DNA of 64,000 nt, taken from NCBI GenBank assembly GCA_015039465.1, contig MU130011.1, positions 6,912 through 70,911 on the forward strand, written 5' to 3'. The position numbers were made by a program, and so were the translations under genes. Shown piece by piece: positions 22,182-33,975 of this stretch. Numbering within the stretch: the stretch's first letter is position 1; each line of letters starts with the position of its first letter. The notes under the pieces were generated by a model. The model made no database searches and was not told the origin of the DNA. It saw only the letters and a program-made list of their open reading frames with translations. This DNA is from Phlegmacium glaucopus (lineage: Eukaryota; Basidiomycota; Agaricomycetes; Agaricales; Cortinariaceae).

Positions 22182-23649
22182 CCAGCATTGTGAAGCTTGG
22201 GAATTTTGAAATGACTGCGGATACCAAGAGAAACGAAAATATCACGGTTTAAATGGAACATGTGAAGTGCATTGTTCATTTGAGCCAGCGTTTCGGAAGT
22301 ATGGATTGGATATCTGGCTAGATAGATGAAATCGAGGACCGCACGGACTGTATGAACCAATCGTGCATTGGAATGGCCATCGGGAAGTTGAATGTCAGCA
22401 ACCAGTGCTAAAAGGAACCTTGAGATTTGATCGTGTTCTGTGCCAGTAACATGAGACAGATGAGAAATACCCTTCATAAATAGCCGGATGTGGTGATTAG
22501 GGGGGAAACGATGGCACCGAGCATCAATCTCTGCATCTCCACATGCAGCCCGAATCCACGCAATGAGGTGTTTGAGAAGACCTTGATACAACTGGTGGAG
22601 GATATCAGGTGTGATAGAGCGGTAGATGTTGACAAAAGGAAGATCTTTCCAAAAAACACACTGAACAGGTTTGATTCCTGCATTAGCGCATGCCTTGGTG
22701 AATTCGGCGGCTCCTTTATCAATGGCATTGAGAGCGTCAATGATTTTTTGGGTGTCGCGAGGCTTGAGATTACTTTCCCAGTCATCAATGTTATCGCGTG
22801 GTGCAGGACAAATAGGACAATTACCGGTCTTCACCAGTGAGACTAGGACTTGCTCTGGATAATCGCCCACATAGGCAGCAAGAATAGGGAAACATCTCCT
22901 CACGGCACCATCTCCACTGACAAGAAGGATTCCATTACGTCCAGTGTTCTCTAGTGGCTTTACAATGACCTGCATGCAATGGTGGAAAAGGTTGGACATG
23001 CAGCGGCGACGGGAGGCCTTATTTTTGATATGATCCAGTTTTGACGTTGGGAGATAAGCAAGCAATACTTGGGCTTGTCGAGAGGGTTTTCGGCGGATAT
23101 GCTTTGGTATGTTACCGATGGTGAGATAGACGGGGTACGCCAGCTTTCCACGGAATTGTGTGAGCTGAGTTTTATCGGATGAAATGATAATTGGTACAAT
23201 TGTGATGTTTTTGTTTCGAGTTGTAGCCTGGACCTTCTTCTAAAGACATTTCATGAGCACGAAGAGTGAAATAAGGTCAATGAGATTATTACCTGGGTAT
23301 CCCACCACCACTTTCCCGTGTTCATTTCATGGTAAATCCGGATCGTCATGTCTTGATCTGCATAAAGTCGTTCAGGCTCAAGAATAAGGTCACCCTCGAA
23401 ATCAGGGTCACCCCACAGAGCGCGAAGACACTCGATGATATCGCGTGTGTAGAACTCCAAGACTTCACCACTCTGTACGACCTCCCGACGTTTGAATTGT
23501 GGCCGTCCAGGTAACTGAGTATCGATGAGTTGGTTGAGTTCATTTGAGTTCTTGTACGACAGGTTGAGGGCCTCACGGTGTCGCGCACCAATACTGATTG
23601 GTAGCGTGAGAAGAAAGCTTAAAAGTCGCCATCATGAAAATAAGCGGAC

Positions 23650-24960
23650 TTTGAATTTGCTTACCTATTTTGGAAGCGGCCCTGAATCGCGTTCCTGGTC
23701 AACAAAACCATTCGTTCAACGATAACATCCTCATCGCTCATCATATCCTCAATGTCTTCCACTATGTTGTCTATCATTTACACTATCGACATGCTCCTTA
23801 ACATCTACCATCCGTTTGTCCCTTGGCTAGTGATACAACAAAGCGATCAATCTACTATTCGCATCGGTCATCGGCTCGCGTTTGATCGTATCTTTGGCCC
23901 ATCATTTCAAGAACGGCCCGTTTATGGACGCATCAGCTACATCTCCCATTATGTCAAAGGCTTTGTCATTGTTGTTGTGGCTATGGACCCACAAGTCTTC
24001 TCCTCAGCTATCTATCTTGCCATACCTCGCTCCTGGATCGCACTCAGTCCCCTATCCTCACTCATCTACCTCTTATCTTATCATTCACTGCCAAAACCAT
24101 CATTCACGCGGTACCTGAAGCCTTCCCACCCTCTTTATGACAATTTAGGAAGTCCAGGAGGATCACGACTAAGCAGGAATTGCAGATGAATCAGCAGCAG
24201 AGGATTATTCTCGCAGAGTGTCAAGTGTTATCAAGGCTGCGCGACATGGGATCATGGGCAAGTAGTGTTTTCTCGGGAACAAGGCTGCGCCTTTCAAGTG
24301 TTGACTCAGGACCTTTCACATTTTTGACATGACCACACGCCTATGGAGTTGATATATTTTTGCTATTGGACTATGTACACTGCCTTCTCTTCTTTTCTCT
24401 CGCACTTTGACACTTTACAGATTTTTTTATTGTTCCTTCTTCTTTTCCATTGTTCTTTTCTTCTCGCAGCTGTCCTCTCTTCATCTTTCTTCCTTTGACA
24501 GCGCGTACTTTGTTTCTTTTTATTGTTTTACATAGCCTCATCCTTAGGGTATAAATACTGCTCTTTTGTACCAGGATAGGTAGTTCAGTTCAATTCATTC
24601 TTACCCCCCACTTTCATCATCTCAGTGGAATTCCAGTGAATTCCTCCCTTAAGTTCGCTTTTCTTGCCCCTTACTGTCAATCTATCCCCTATCCCTCAAC
24701 CGCTATAGTCTTACTGAAGACTCTCTCTTGCTCATCCTCATCCTCGTCTTATACCTCATTCATCTTCCAAGACCTTCATCCTCCTCCTTCTCTTCTCTAT
24801 TCTTTCCTCTAACCTCTGTGTGTTAAAAGTCAAGGTTATACCTTCCCTAAACGAACGACAGGGAGTCTCTTGACCTAAGGTCTGGTCCACTGCTCTCTGG
24901 TTGGTGTTTATATACAACACAAACAACGATTTATAACGGACCTGTTAAATAGACATGTGT
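23650..24960. mobile_element. unidentified insertion splitting the Plavaka 5' exons
   Basis: Plavaka coding sequence stops near 25000 at AFSDLLAIDG and resumes near 23580 at EALNLSYKN, where related genes have at most a short intron. The roughly 1.3 kb between them is therefore foreign. Its right part (about 24217-24930) looks like a solo LTR: it starts TGT, has ATAAATACTGC resembling a promoter at 24550, long pyrimidine-rich tracts, and ends in ACA. I found no matching 5-bp duplication for TG...CA borders. The left part (about 23650-24216) is open on the plus strand for 145 codons but matches nothing I know. Confidence 0.4.
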
Positions 24961-26004
24961 GAGTGTTGTAATATAGGAAAAAAAATGATAAATGCACGCC
25001 ATCGATTGCCAGAAGATCGGAAAATGCTGTTGTCCCAACTCCTCGAAGCTTGGCCCATCTTGCAATTTCCCAGTCCTTCTTCGAATTGAATGGCGCGCAA
25101 GGATTATCTCCACCACCGAGAGCAGCACCATATCCCAAGTCCCTGGACTCCTCATGCGTTAAAGGTTGGCCAGCCCATGCACTTGGATGCTTGTCATTGT
25201 ACCGGATCCTTACAGCAGGCTTGACGCCATATCCATCTCCAATAATAAATCAATCGGCGCCGTGTTGTGTGTAGCCTTTGTCATCGTTGTTTTCTTCCTC
25301 CTGAAGTTCGGAATTGCTGGTGTTCTGCTGATCGTCCTCCACTTCTTGACGAGGAGCTCCGTCTCGTGGCGGTTCCCAGCTTTTCTCCAATTCCGCGACC
25401 ATATTCATCATTTCTTCATCATCATCTTCAACTTCGTCCTCATCTTCATCATCCAACACCTCCATCAGAGTTGGTGGATCGTCCGAGTTGGGATTAGCCA
25501 TATCAACATCTTTATCGTCAACAGTTTGGCCAAATGTGTCCGACGCATAGTCTTCAGCAGTTCCAAAAGCATCGCCTTGAAACGGAACGGCCTCTGTGTC
25601 TGAGGCTGCACTGGACTTTTCTTCAGCACTCATGAGAAGTTCGTATGCGTCGTTTGCTTTCTTGAGTTTGTCGAAAACAGCACGGCAAAGCGGATCTCGC
25701 GAGAGGGCCAAATGAGATTGGTAACCTCGGAGTGTAAAGTGGTTGTCGCAGCCTGGACAGGTCGTCGTTTCTGATGGCATCGTGGTTAAGGAATGAGGGA
25801 ATTAAAATGCAAAGCTGGGATCTCAAAGCAGTAAGTCGCAGAAGCAAAAGATGGTATTGCATAACTTCACAGTACCAACAAATAAAGAGGCAGTGGCATG
25901 ATCAATAAAACACCTGGCATCAACCATCGACCTCCCACCATCATTGCTCCCTTACTAAGTCCTCGATTGCTACGTCCTGCGCTCGAATACTAACCTAGTA
26001 GCCG

Positions 26005-28825
26005 ATGGGGGATCATATCCTTATCGATAAGGAGGTGCGAAGGCGCGAACGAAACAATGCACGCCTCCACAAGCAAGAGGAGGATCGTCGCCTGATTGTG
26101 GATGGGGAAGGTAAGATTAGCCACAGTTGTTCATGATGATAAGATACTGATTCTCACCTATAGGACTCGGACCAAGGAAGGCAAAGACAACAGCCTTGAA
26201 GAATGCGAGTAAGTGATTCGTGCTCCAAGAATATGTGAGACTGTTAAATGGTGTGCGTCAGCATGGTACGAAGCGGAAAGAAGGAAGAGGCCTCGCTCAC
26301 TGGGTCAGCAAAACAAGGCCGATGAAGGTACATATGTCACTGCTGATGACCTGATGATTGATCGCACCGTTCAACAGGCAAGCAGTCTCGAAAGAGACTG
26401 CAGAAGGGAAGACCGGGTGGAGGTAAGAGCAAGGAGAGAATGTCTGAGAACGAGGAACTTAGAAGTGTTCAGGAAGGTGGGTCAGATGTCACTTACTAAT
26501 GTTGATTGTTGATTGTTGAACTCACTGATAACGATCAAAGGCTCTAACCGTGACTCTGATGTCCATGTCCGCAAAGGTGCGTAGTATCTGTATTCCCAAT
26601 GTTGGGTGCCAGTGACATTACAATTTCCATGCAATAGGTTTGAAACCTCCGACGAAAGGAAAATCGGCGGAGGTCACGAAAACACGCTCGATTGAGGTTG
26701 ATGATGACTCACCATCCCTCTCCGAATTGGACGACGGAGATAGTCATGATCCAGAGAAGTTGAATCCCAGTAGTGACGATGGAGGTGATGATGATGATGA
26801 AGATTTTTATGTTGCGGAGATAACTGATCAAGAGGCGAGACAAATGTTTGATGACGAGGTATTGTGTCTCTTGTTCAATTTGTTTTTGATCTGATATGTT
26901 GTGTTCCAGATGCCCCAGGATGCCGCGGATCCAGCCTCGCTGTTCGACAATGACAATGGTGTCGAAATTGCCAGTTCCAGATCCCATCGCAGCCGGGGAG
27001 ACTCCAGCTCAGAAGCCTCGCGACCTCCAACATCAGAGTCAGAAGGGATGTTTGATGATCCAGGCGATTCAGGTGAAGAGGAGGTTGATGATGATAGCAA
27101 CTTCCCTAGGCATGTTTCCGTGTCTTCTCGTGGTTCCAATGTGTCGAAATCTGGCCAGGTAAGCACTCTACATATTTTATCAATGTTCTACTCATTCGTT
27201 TCCCTCAGCGCCCCAGCAAGCGGGATGCAGCATTGAATGCTGAGGTAGCTATCCTTTTTCGTTCCTGTTTCAGCATGCTGCCACCACTGACCATTTGTTT
27301 GTAGCGCCCTACTATGCAAGTTGCACACTCGAGGGTTCAGAAATCAAAATCACGAATGGGTGCTTTCACAATTGAAAGTGACGACGACAACCAAACTGCA
27401 CCCAAAGACAGTTGGCCCAAGGCCCTTCAACTGAGGACTGGCGCCCTTACCCAGCAAACGGACCTCATTCGTGCAGTCTGTCGTGAGGCGATTCGCATCG
27501 TCGAGAAGACTCTTGTTATGCAACACGCATGGCCGGAACTCCATAAAGGTACACACTACAAACGACAAGTCTTATTAGAAGCAGTCAATGTTCTGCGTGC
27601 CAAGAATATTGACGACGACGAGGGAAAGCAAGATGCCCAGTACAAGGCATTGAACACCTGACTTTCGAACGACAAAAAATTTGTCAGGTGCATTGGTAAA
27701 TGGGTGTGTCATTCGCCAGTTATCTCTCGATTGGATGTTTCAATGAAATGATTCATGTAGGTCATTGATCGTCTATCGCATCACCGTGGACAGATATGAA
27801 GTGTAGCCTCGGACCAGATTGCAGTTTTCCAGCTCGGCATTGGTGAGGGATGTTCGCAACGTGTCCGTGCATTGATCAAGAACGATGTGTATGTGTATCC
27901 TGGGCACTGGGCTGTGGATAAAGACAGCAAGGTATGCCCTTTCTTTTTCTTTTCGATATATGATTTGACTCTTCTCTTCAAGCCTGTCTGGATGGTTAAA
28001 AATTCCCTAACTGACATCCAGATTGTTGAAATTTGTAATGTCGGTTTGAAGTATATGTATCTAGACGAGAGCGCTAACGATGTGGAGCTTAAGCTAGAGG
28101 GGGAATCCACAGTATATTGGTTCAAACCGATGGGGTATTCCGTCCCCAAAGGTTTAGTACTTATACATATGTGTCGAGGCTATGTAGATACGAGTACATA
28201 TCGCTATTGGCTACTTATTCCTGCTATCTACTCTGGTCCATATCGATACGATCAGCTCGCACTGTAACTGATAATTTCAACACAGATCTACCTCAACCCG
28301 GGTCTTGTCGAGCTCATCAAGACGGCTTTCTTCAATGGTCCAACAGGCTTTGGATACAAATTCAAGCAGTATTATGTGTCATTGCATCCGGATCACAAAG
28401 AACCCGAGCTAACAATTCCCATCGTTGCCCTTGGTGCCACGGCAGTAAGTTCACCTTTTCCTTCTTGTTTGGATTATTACCGATGGGATGATACAAGTTC
28501 TTTGCGGCGCTCTATGAATGGCGTGAGGGCAAGAAGGGAAAGATGAGCTCCAACAGCCAGAAAGCCAAGGCCGAGAAATTCGAAGGCGATAATTTCAAAA
28601 AGGTATATGATCGGCACATGGAGACTCTGACGAAGTTGAAGAAGAAAATCAACACATACCACAAATTCATGGCGGAACTCTATTTGAAAGTCACGTAAGT
28701 ATTTACTTGTTACTCTCTCATTATTCTCATTAATTTATATCGCTAGCGATGGTGACAACCCAGATACCGGAGCTCTTATTAAAGGTAGTGCACTGGCAGT
28801 ATTGGATCTGGACGGGTTAGACTAG
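26005..28825 (+). pseudogene. DUF6532-domain gene with two in-frame TGA codons
   Basis: The gene opens with a charged exon (MGDHILIDKEVRRRERN) at 26005, followed by Ser/Asp/Glu-rich exons, then the conserved domain. This runs from RAVCREAIRIVEKTLV through RVRALIKNDVYVYPGHW, LNPGLVELIKTAFFNGP, IPIVALGATA, FAALYEWREG and YHKFMAELYLKVT, and ends at TAG 28823-28825. This is the pattern of DUF6532, a family I recall as abundant in Agaricomycetes and of unknown function. TGA codons at 27659-27661 and 27797-27799 interrupt frames that otherwise continue through correct splice sites (TGG then GTC ATT GAT). Both could derive from CGA arginine. Without those two changes the gene would look complete. 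Confidence 0.7.
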
Positions 28826-29126
28826 TATTTATTGTATCGGAATATGAATATGGCTCTTTTGGCGCATTCTCGATGGAATCCTGAGTGAAATTTAAGATTT
28901 ATTCTCTCAAATCAGTCACTTACTCTGAGCAGATAGACAACTGATTGGCGTGAATAAGTCACGATCAGTGAAGAATCAGCGCCAATTTTTTGGACACCTA
29001 CCTTATTGGGCTGATTTGACTTACCTGACTTAGTTGCAACTTATATCAGCAGATTTTTCACATACTCTGCCGTATTCTAGCTTATAACCATAGATCAGCA
29101 AATGGGGTTTTTCCTGATGGGGTTGA
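28826..29126 (-). repeat. CTGAT-rich repeat ending TTTTTCCTGATGG
   Basis: The stretch is filled with GCTGAT/ATCAGC words. Its reverse complement begins CCATCAGGAAAAACC like the repeat at 18748. It abuts the start of the tandem array, which begins at GGTTGATATCAGGACTAGTC near 29113. Confidence 0.5.
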
Positions 29127-29492
29127 TATCAGGACTAGTCAAGAATGGCACCTTTCTGCCAAGGATTCGAACGAACTCTTCAAAAGTTGACGAGTCTAGA
29201 AATACCAATACATTGATAAGGCAGAAGAAGTAAACCAATGTCCTTGACGCATTTTGAACACAAGCAGTGAAGCACGTTCACCGTGAGGAAGCACAGCACC
29301 ACCGATCATGACTTATGTTCGCATGTTAATTAGGCGGTGTTCCTGGCGCGTTGTCACGATATCCATGGAAGCCCAGAATTGATCTGCAGTGTTCGTATTA
29401 AGTCTAGGCTAAAGCAGAGGTTACAGCATTGTCATTCTGGAGATCTCGATGGTTGTGCACGAAATAGACAAACAGAAAAAAAAAACATCATG

Positions 29493-29500
29493 TATATAAG
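29493..29500 (+). promoter_or_regulatory. TATA box of P gene copy 1
   Basis: TATATAAG lies 54 bp before the ATG at 29547. The same box occurs at 52-54 bp in the three other well preserved copies, which argues that it and this ATG are functional. Confidence 0.6.
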
Positions 29501-29546
29501 GTTTCCTTCGCTTGAATCCCTGCCCCCAGCTCCCACAGTATCAACA

Positions 29547-30593
29547 ATGGACTCCAACCCTCATTTTTGGCAGTGCTCCCAACTACGACAACCTTCACCT
29601 CCGCCGCCCTTTGTCGATTCATTCAACATGCATCAACTCTTGGGGTCACTGCCCAACACTATGCCCCCATGCGAAGGTAGCACCCCAATGCCAACCATCT
29701 ACGAACGTGGGCGTCAACAATCGTTTTCAGGCCCGACCCGCAGTCAACAAAGGAGGCGCTGCAAGACGGACGCCCGATCACCAGATAATTTTTTACATAT
29801 ATCATATGGAACGATCACAAGTGATTGTTCCACTGGCACCCAGCCAGTCTATGCTCGGATGGGTGCCCTTGGCGACACAGGACCTGGCGAGGCGAGACCT
29901 CCGTCAAGAAACCCTCAAACGGTCAACCACGAGTCAATCTACCAGAGGCGGTTAAAACCATACTGCAGGCATCGTGGGGACCAGGAGCGGTATAATATAT
30001 CATATCACAGGCGTCATTCAGGTCTCTCGCAGACCCAGAGACAGGGGAGAGGTAAGGAGGACCCCTCAGTGTACAAAATCCCCGGCATAGACTTCCAAAG
30101 TATGTTGGTCTCGCAATCCATCCATCATCCTTTATTCACAACTCTTTCTAGCAGGTGCGACAGCAAGTAATTTAAAAATCCCTGCTGTAATCCCAGCACC
30201 ATCGATAGCGTCAACATCGGCTGGGCCGATATCAACTTCCGCATCGGCTGAGATGTCCGACGAGGACATGGCGACTAAAATGGACACAAGGTTCAAAGAA
30301 CGTACGTGTAATTGATTATCTTTCTTGATTTTCTGAACATCATCGCTGAGATCCTTCTGCAGAGCTGGTCAGAGAAGGGTGCTATCAATTGCGTCGAGCT
30401 CGGCCCAGCGGATATCAACGCCTGCGACGGGTGAGATTCGCCGACAAGGAAAGTGCGAAAACGTACGTGTAATTTACTATCTTTCTTGATTTTCTCAACA
30501 TCGTCGCTAAAATTCTTCTGCAGAGCCGGTTATCGACGACGGATGTTCTTAGGGTCTCGTCTGGATCGGATACCGATTAGCAGCATTGAATAG
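29547..30593 (+). CDS. proline-rich 'P gene' product, copy 1, 289 aa
   Basis: Four exons (29547-30099, 30155-30301, 30363-30462, 30524-30593) with GT-AG introns total 870 nt with no internal stop. The start is chosen at MDSNPHFW, not the upstream ATG at 29337, because MDSN/MDPN is conserved in every copy and sits at a fixed distance from a TATA box. The protein is disordered-looking: Pro/Ser-rich N-terminus (SPPPPFVDSF), a conserved SGPGEARPPSR-like motif seen as TGPGEARPPSRNP, then basic and acidic segments. Relative to the other copies the last exon is frameshifted, so the acidic YDDDSD tail is replaced by about 18 different residues. I do not recognise the family and suggest no function. 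Confidence 0.55.
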
Positions 30594-31009
30594 GGCGATC
30601 GCACAATGCGTCGTCTACGATATTCAGTCGGTATTTATTAGCATGGATGATTATTTCCTTCTTACCGTTGCTCGCCCCGTTTATGATTTCCTTGCATTAT
30701 CCACGCTAGTTATTGAAATATACCATTTTGAAACTCAAAGGTCGAATGAGAGAGAAACTGTTATCGATGGACAGAAGAGCCACAAACAGTCACCTTATGA
30801 ATTGTGACAGTCACTTGGCAAAATCCCAACGTATATTTTTAAAACATATAGAGCCAGTCCCAGCACCGCCGTGCTTCCGCTGCTCTACGATCTACGATCT
30901 ACTGTACTGCCCCACCCCAGAGTTCTTCTGCTGTGGTGGCTGAAGATCCATTCCCATGCTAACAGATTTTTGTATGCTTTTCTTCGTCGGGTTGGTCAAA
31001 AACAACATA
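30594..31009. other. P gene 3' flank
   Basis: It is conserved with 41832-42950 apart from the inserted element there. No coding potential is recognised. Confidence 0.4.
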
Positions 31010-31449
31010 ATTTTCAGTCTTACCGAACCAAGGTAGGTCTTGTCGGGACGTCGTGTGGTGGAAGAGAACGGTCTTTACAGATCTCTTCAAACATGAGAGC
31101 TATATCGTCTTCGTCTATAGGAAACCTGCTGTTCAAAGCGCTAGTCAAGATAGAAATGCAGGCAATTTTAGATAAAAAAAACCCTACTTGATCTGATGAC
31201 CTGCGATTTTGGATTCGCCATGCAAGAGATCCTGGTAAAGGCGTTTATAAAAATAAAATCAGAGGGTCCAAGACAGGCTTCCCAGCGAACTCGCATAGAA
31301 TGTATGTTGCAATGTTTAAACCAAAGATCGAAGACAAAGGACCAAGAGTTGTTTATCTTGACAAGGAAATCGTTAAATGCACTGAGCTCTTTCAAAGAAC
31401 CCTTTTGAAACTCCTCTTCAGGTAGAAGGAGGAGTTTGACATCCCCAGG
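31010..31449 (-). pseudogene. TCD1: TCD1-like C-terminal fragment, array copy 1
   Basis: The minus strand carries only the 3' end of the dehydratase gene, with ELSAFNDFLVKI followed by frameshifted C-terminal sequence. Upstream, beyond 31449, homology switches to a degenerate P gene, so the N-terminal three quarters are missing. It parallels 42947-43360. Confidence 0.6.
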
Positions 31450-31479
31450 GATCTCTGTGTAATCCTAACAGACGGAGTT

Positions 31480-32192
31480 GAGGGCATTTGCTGATCCCTT
31501 CCAGCATATACAGCTTGCAAGGGCCTCCATACCAAGATATGGGTCGCATTGCCCAAGTTCGGGCCCAACCCGCCATCAACACAACGGGAGGCCCTGCAAG
31601 ACGGGCCCCAACCTCATATAACTTAAAATATACCACTGGCATCAGGTCTATGCTCAGATGGGTGCCCTCGATGACACAAGAGCTGGCGGGGCAAGACCCC
31701 GTCAGGGGGCCCCCAAATGGTCAACCGCAAGTCAATCCAACAGAAGCGGATAAAACCATTCTACAAGCATCGTTCGGGTCCCTCCCAGACCCAGAGGCGA
31801 CGGAGGGGCAAGGCGGATCTCTCACCGTACGAAGTCCCCGTCGTGGAGTTGGAAAGTATGTTGATTTCGCAATCCATCCATCTTTAATTCACATTCACAA
31901 CTCTTTGTAGCAGGCACAACAGCAGGTAGGTCAATCCTCGCTGTAATCCCAGCACCAACACCAGCACCATCGATAGCATCGACATCTACTGTGCCAATAT
32001 CAACTCCTGCGTCGACATCGGCCGCGATGGCTGAGATGCGTCGACGAGGACGCGGTGGCAACATAAAGACCAAGGTGCGAAAACGTACGTATAATTTACT
32101 ATCTTTCTTGATTTTCTCAACATCGTCGCTCTGCAAAGAAGGTCTATGACGACGACTCGGATGTTCATAGGTCTCTTCTGGATCGGATACCG
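31480..32192 (+). pseudogene. degenerate P gene, copy 2
   Basis: Exon 1 is scrambled by deletions and frame slips but still shows the QDMG and QDLARQDP-related pieces in shifted frames. Exon 2 (about 31913-32083) is well preserved, with VIPAPTPAPSIAST, and ends in a basic run (MRRRGRGG, KTKVRK) before the conserved GTACGT donor. The last exon retains YDDDSDVHRS but is frameshifted afterwards. No credible TATA box or MDPN start remains. Confidence 0.6.
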
Positions 32193-32589
32193 ATTAGCAG
32201 CATTGAAGGGGGCGGTCATACAATGCGTCGTCTACAAGATTCAATCGTCATTTATTAGCATGGATAATCATTATCTTCTTACCGTCGCTCTATGTTTCCT
32301 TGCCGTAGTTATTGAAGTATACCATCTTGAAACCCAAAGGTCGAATGAAATAAAAACTATTATCGATGGGCAGAAGCATCTTGGAAGGAATTGAGTCACT
32401 GTGACGTAAACATAGATAGAGCAATATTACCAGTCCCAGCACCGCCGTGCTTCTGCTGCTCTACGATCTACAATATACCGTACTGCCGGTTTTACGTGCT
32501 TTTCTGCGTCGGGTTGGTCAAAAAACAACATAAATTTCAAGACAGAGTAGACAAGGCTAGGTCTCATCGAACCAAGGTAGGTCTTGTAG

Positions 32590-33870
32590 ACGTCGTGTGA
32601 TAGAAGCAGAGAACGGACTCTAGCTGTCTTCAAATATGAGAGCTATATTGTCTCCGTCTATAGGAAACCTGCTGTTCAAAGAACTAGTCAGATAGAAATG
32701 CAGGTAAATTCACATAAAAAAATCCTACTTCAGCTGATGACCCGCGATTTTGGATTTACGATGAAAGAGATCCTGGTAAAGGCGTTTATGTAATTTTTTC
32801 CTGTTCTTGATAGGAAGAGGGTCCAAGATGGGCTTCCCAGCGAGCTTGCATAGAATGTACGTCAGTGCTTAAACCAAAGTTCGAAGGCAAAGGACCAAGA
32901 ACTAGTAATATTCTGACACAGGAATCGTCAGGTGCACTGCGCTCTTTCAAAGAACCCTTTTGAAACTCCTCTTCAGGTAGAGCGAGGAGTTTGATGTCCC
33001 CAGGAACCTCTGTGAAATACACCACTGGTATGCCAGAATTCACGCCTGACAAATGGAGTCGCTGGCGGACAGAGCGAGCTAGCGAGTCGTAAATTGTATT
33101 AGATATGTTGCTTATCTGTATTTGCGTTGGTTCGCATTTAGCACCAGCTCCCATTATAGAAAAGACCTGCATGAGTATTGAGAGTCAGAAATCGAACGAT
33201 CTGCATGGATAGGTACTGACTTTAATATTATGAATATGACGTTGACAATACATGAGTAGGTCGACTTGTAGTTTGGATGTTATCGATCGCATCTTGTATG
33301 AAAAGTGACTTTCTGGAGCGCTGCATGCCAAATGGTGTCAAGGCATACCGATCTACCCAATCGGTGCCTTCGTCTTTTCGCCGCGCGTCGAACTAGACCC
33401 ATTTCGCAATCTGCTTCAGCGTGTTTTCTATGCATGTCATTTTTGGTGTACCAACTTCTGGAAGGACGGCTGTAGCCTGTCTATTGAGAGAAGACAATGT
33501 GACATAATCGAAGTCAACAAGTCTGATTTTTGGTACACTTCTAAGTATGTATCACAGGTGATCACAGGTGAGCTGAAGTTCCGTTGCCAGATACTCGGTA
33601 TACTCACATATGACGGCAGTCCAAATGCCAACGCCTCCACAATCAACAATGACAACGCTTCCTTGTCTAATTTTTATGATGGATTCCTCTCTAAAAATTG
33701 CGTAATTTCGGGCTAGCTGCTCTTCCATCCATGCTTCGTCGTAATTTATCCCCAGGTCAAGCAGTGCAGGCTCTAGATTCGGTATCCACTGAACTTTGAG
33801 ACCGTGAGCAGTAGTTGACAGTTGTACTTCCTGGTTCAAATCTTGTGTGAACATTTTCAGAAAACCTGCT
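32590..33870 (-). pseudogene. TCD1: TCD1-like tRNA threonylcarbamoyladenosine dehydratase, array copy 2
   Basis: The minus strand has the ThiF/E1-like fold signature: INYDEAWMEEQLARNYAIF, IKIRQGSVVIVDCGGVGIW (nucleotide-binding glycine loop), RLVDFDYVTLSSLNRQATAV, VFSIMGAGAKCEPTQIQIS and SGIPVVYFTEVPGDIKLLAL. This is the family of yeast Tcd1/Tcd2 and bacterial TcdA, which cyclise the t6A base of ANN-decoding tRNAs; yeast members are on the outer mitochondrial membrane. Lesions are a TAG after AKWV (about 33397) and a frameshift after PSNFGL near 32880. The N-terminal membrane segment is not recognisable. It is divergent to the Nudix gene with about 100 bp between them. Confidence 0.75.
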
Positions 33871-33975
33871 GTAGCCAGAGACGCTGCCAGCGCTGTCGCC
33901 AGTAATTGTGTAACAGTTGTTTTATGTGAGAGGGTTCATGAACAACATTGAACAATTTTTTTTCTTCTCACGCTG

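Larger units (their letters stand above)
18983..25780 (-). pseudogene. Plavaka-type transposase gene, interrupted by two insertions and a stop
   Basis: Reading the minus strand from ATG at 25780, the gene opens with a zinc-finger-like start (TTCPGCDNHFTLRGYQSHL), an acidic linker, then KHPSAWAGQPLTHEESRDLG and DWEIARWAKLRGVGTTAFS. After an insertion it continues with LNLSYKNSNELNQLID, FYTRDIIECLRALWG and NTGKWWWDTQ. The catalytic region follows with LVSLVKTGNCPICPAPRD and ITPDILHQLYQGLLKHLIAW. A second insertion splits FKIPKLHNAG from HYYEFILLYGSADNFN. The C-terminal parts are FTERLHIDLAKDAY and the exon 19309-18983 with YVEWFTPF and SVSIIPVSLI-like elements. This is the layout of Plavaka, a CACTA-related basidiomycete family. 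An in-frame TGA lies at 25250-25252. Between them these lesions inactivate the gene. Confidence 0.85.

Noticed and set aside
23752..24189. 145-codon plus-strand open frame
   Set aside because: Hydrophobic mix without motif, no splice partner, lies within an insertion; not called as a gene.
24217..24930. Solo LTR call
   Set aside because: Edges and promoter-like content fit, but I found no matching target duplication and no second LTR, so it is only mentioned inside the insertion entry.
29337..29546. Upstream ATG for P gene copy 1
   Set aside because: The 70 extra codons overlap the TATA box region and are not conserved in other copies.
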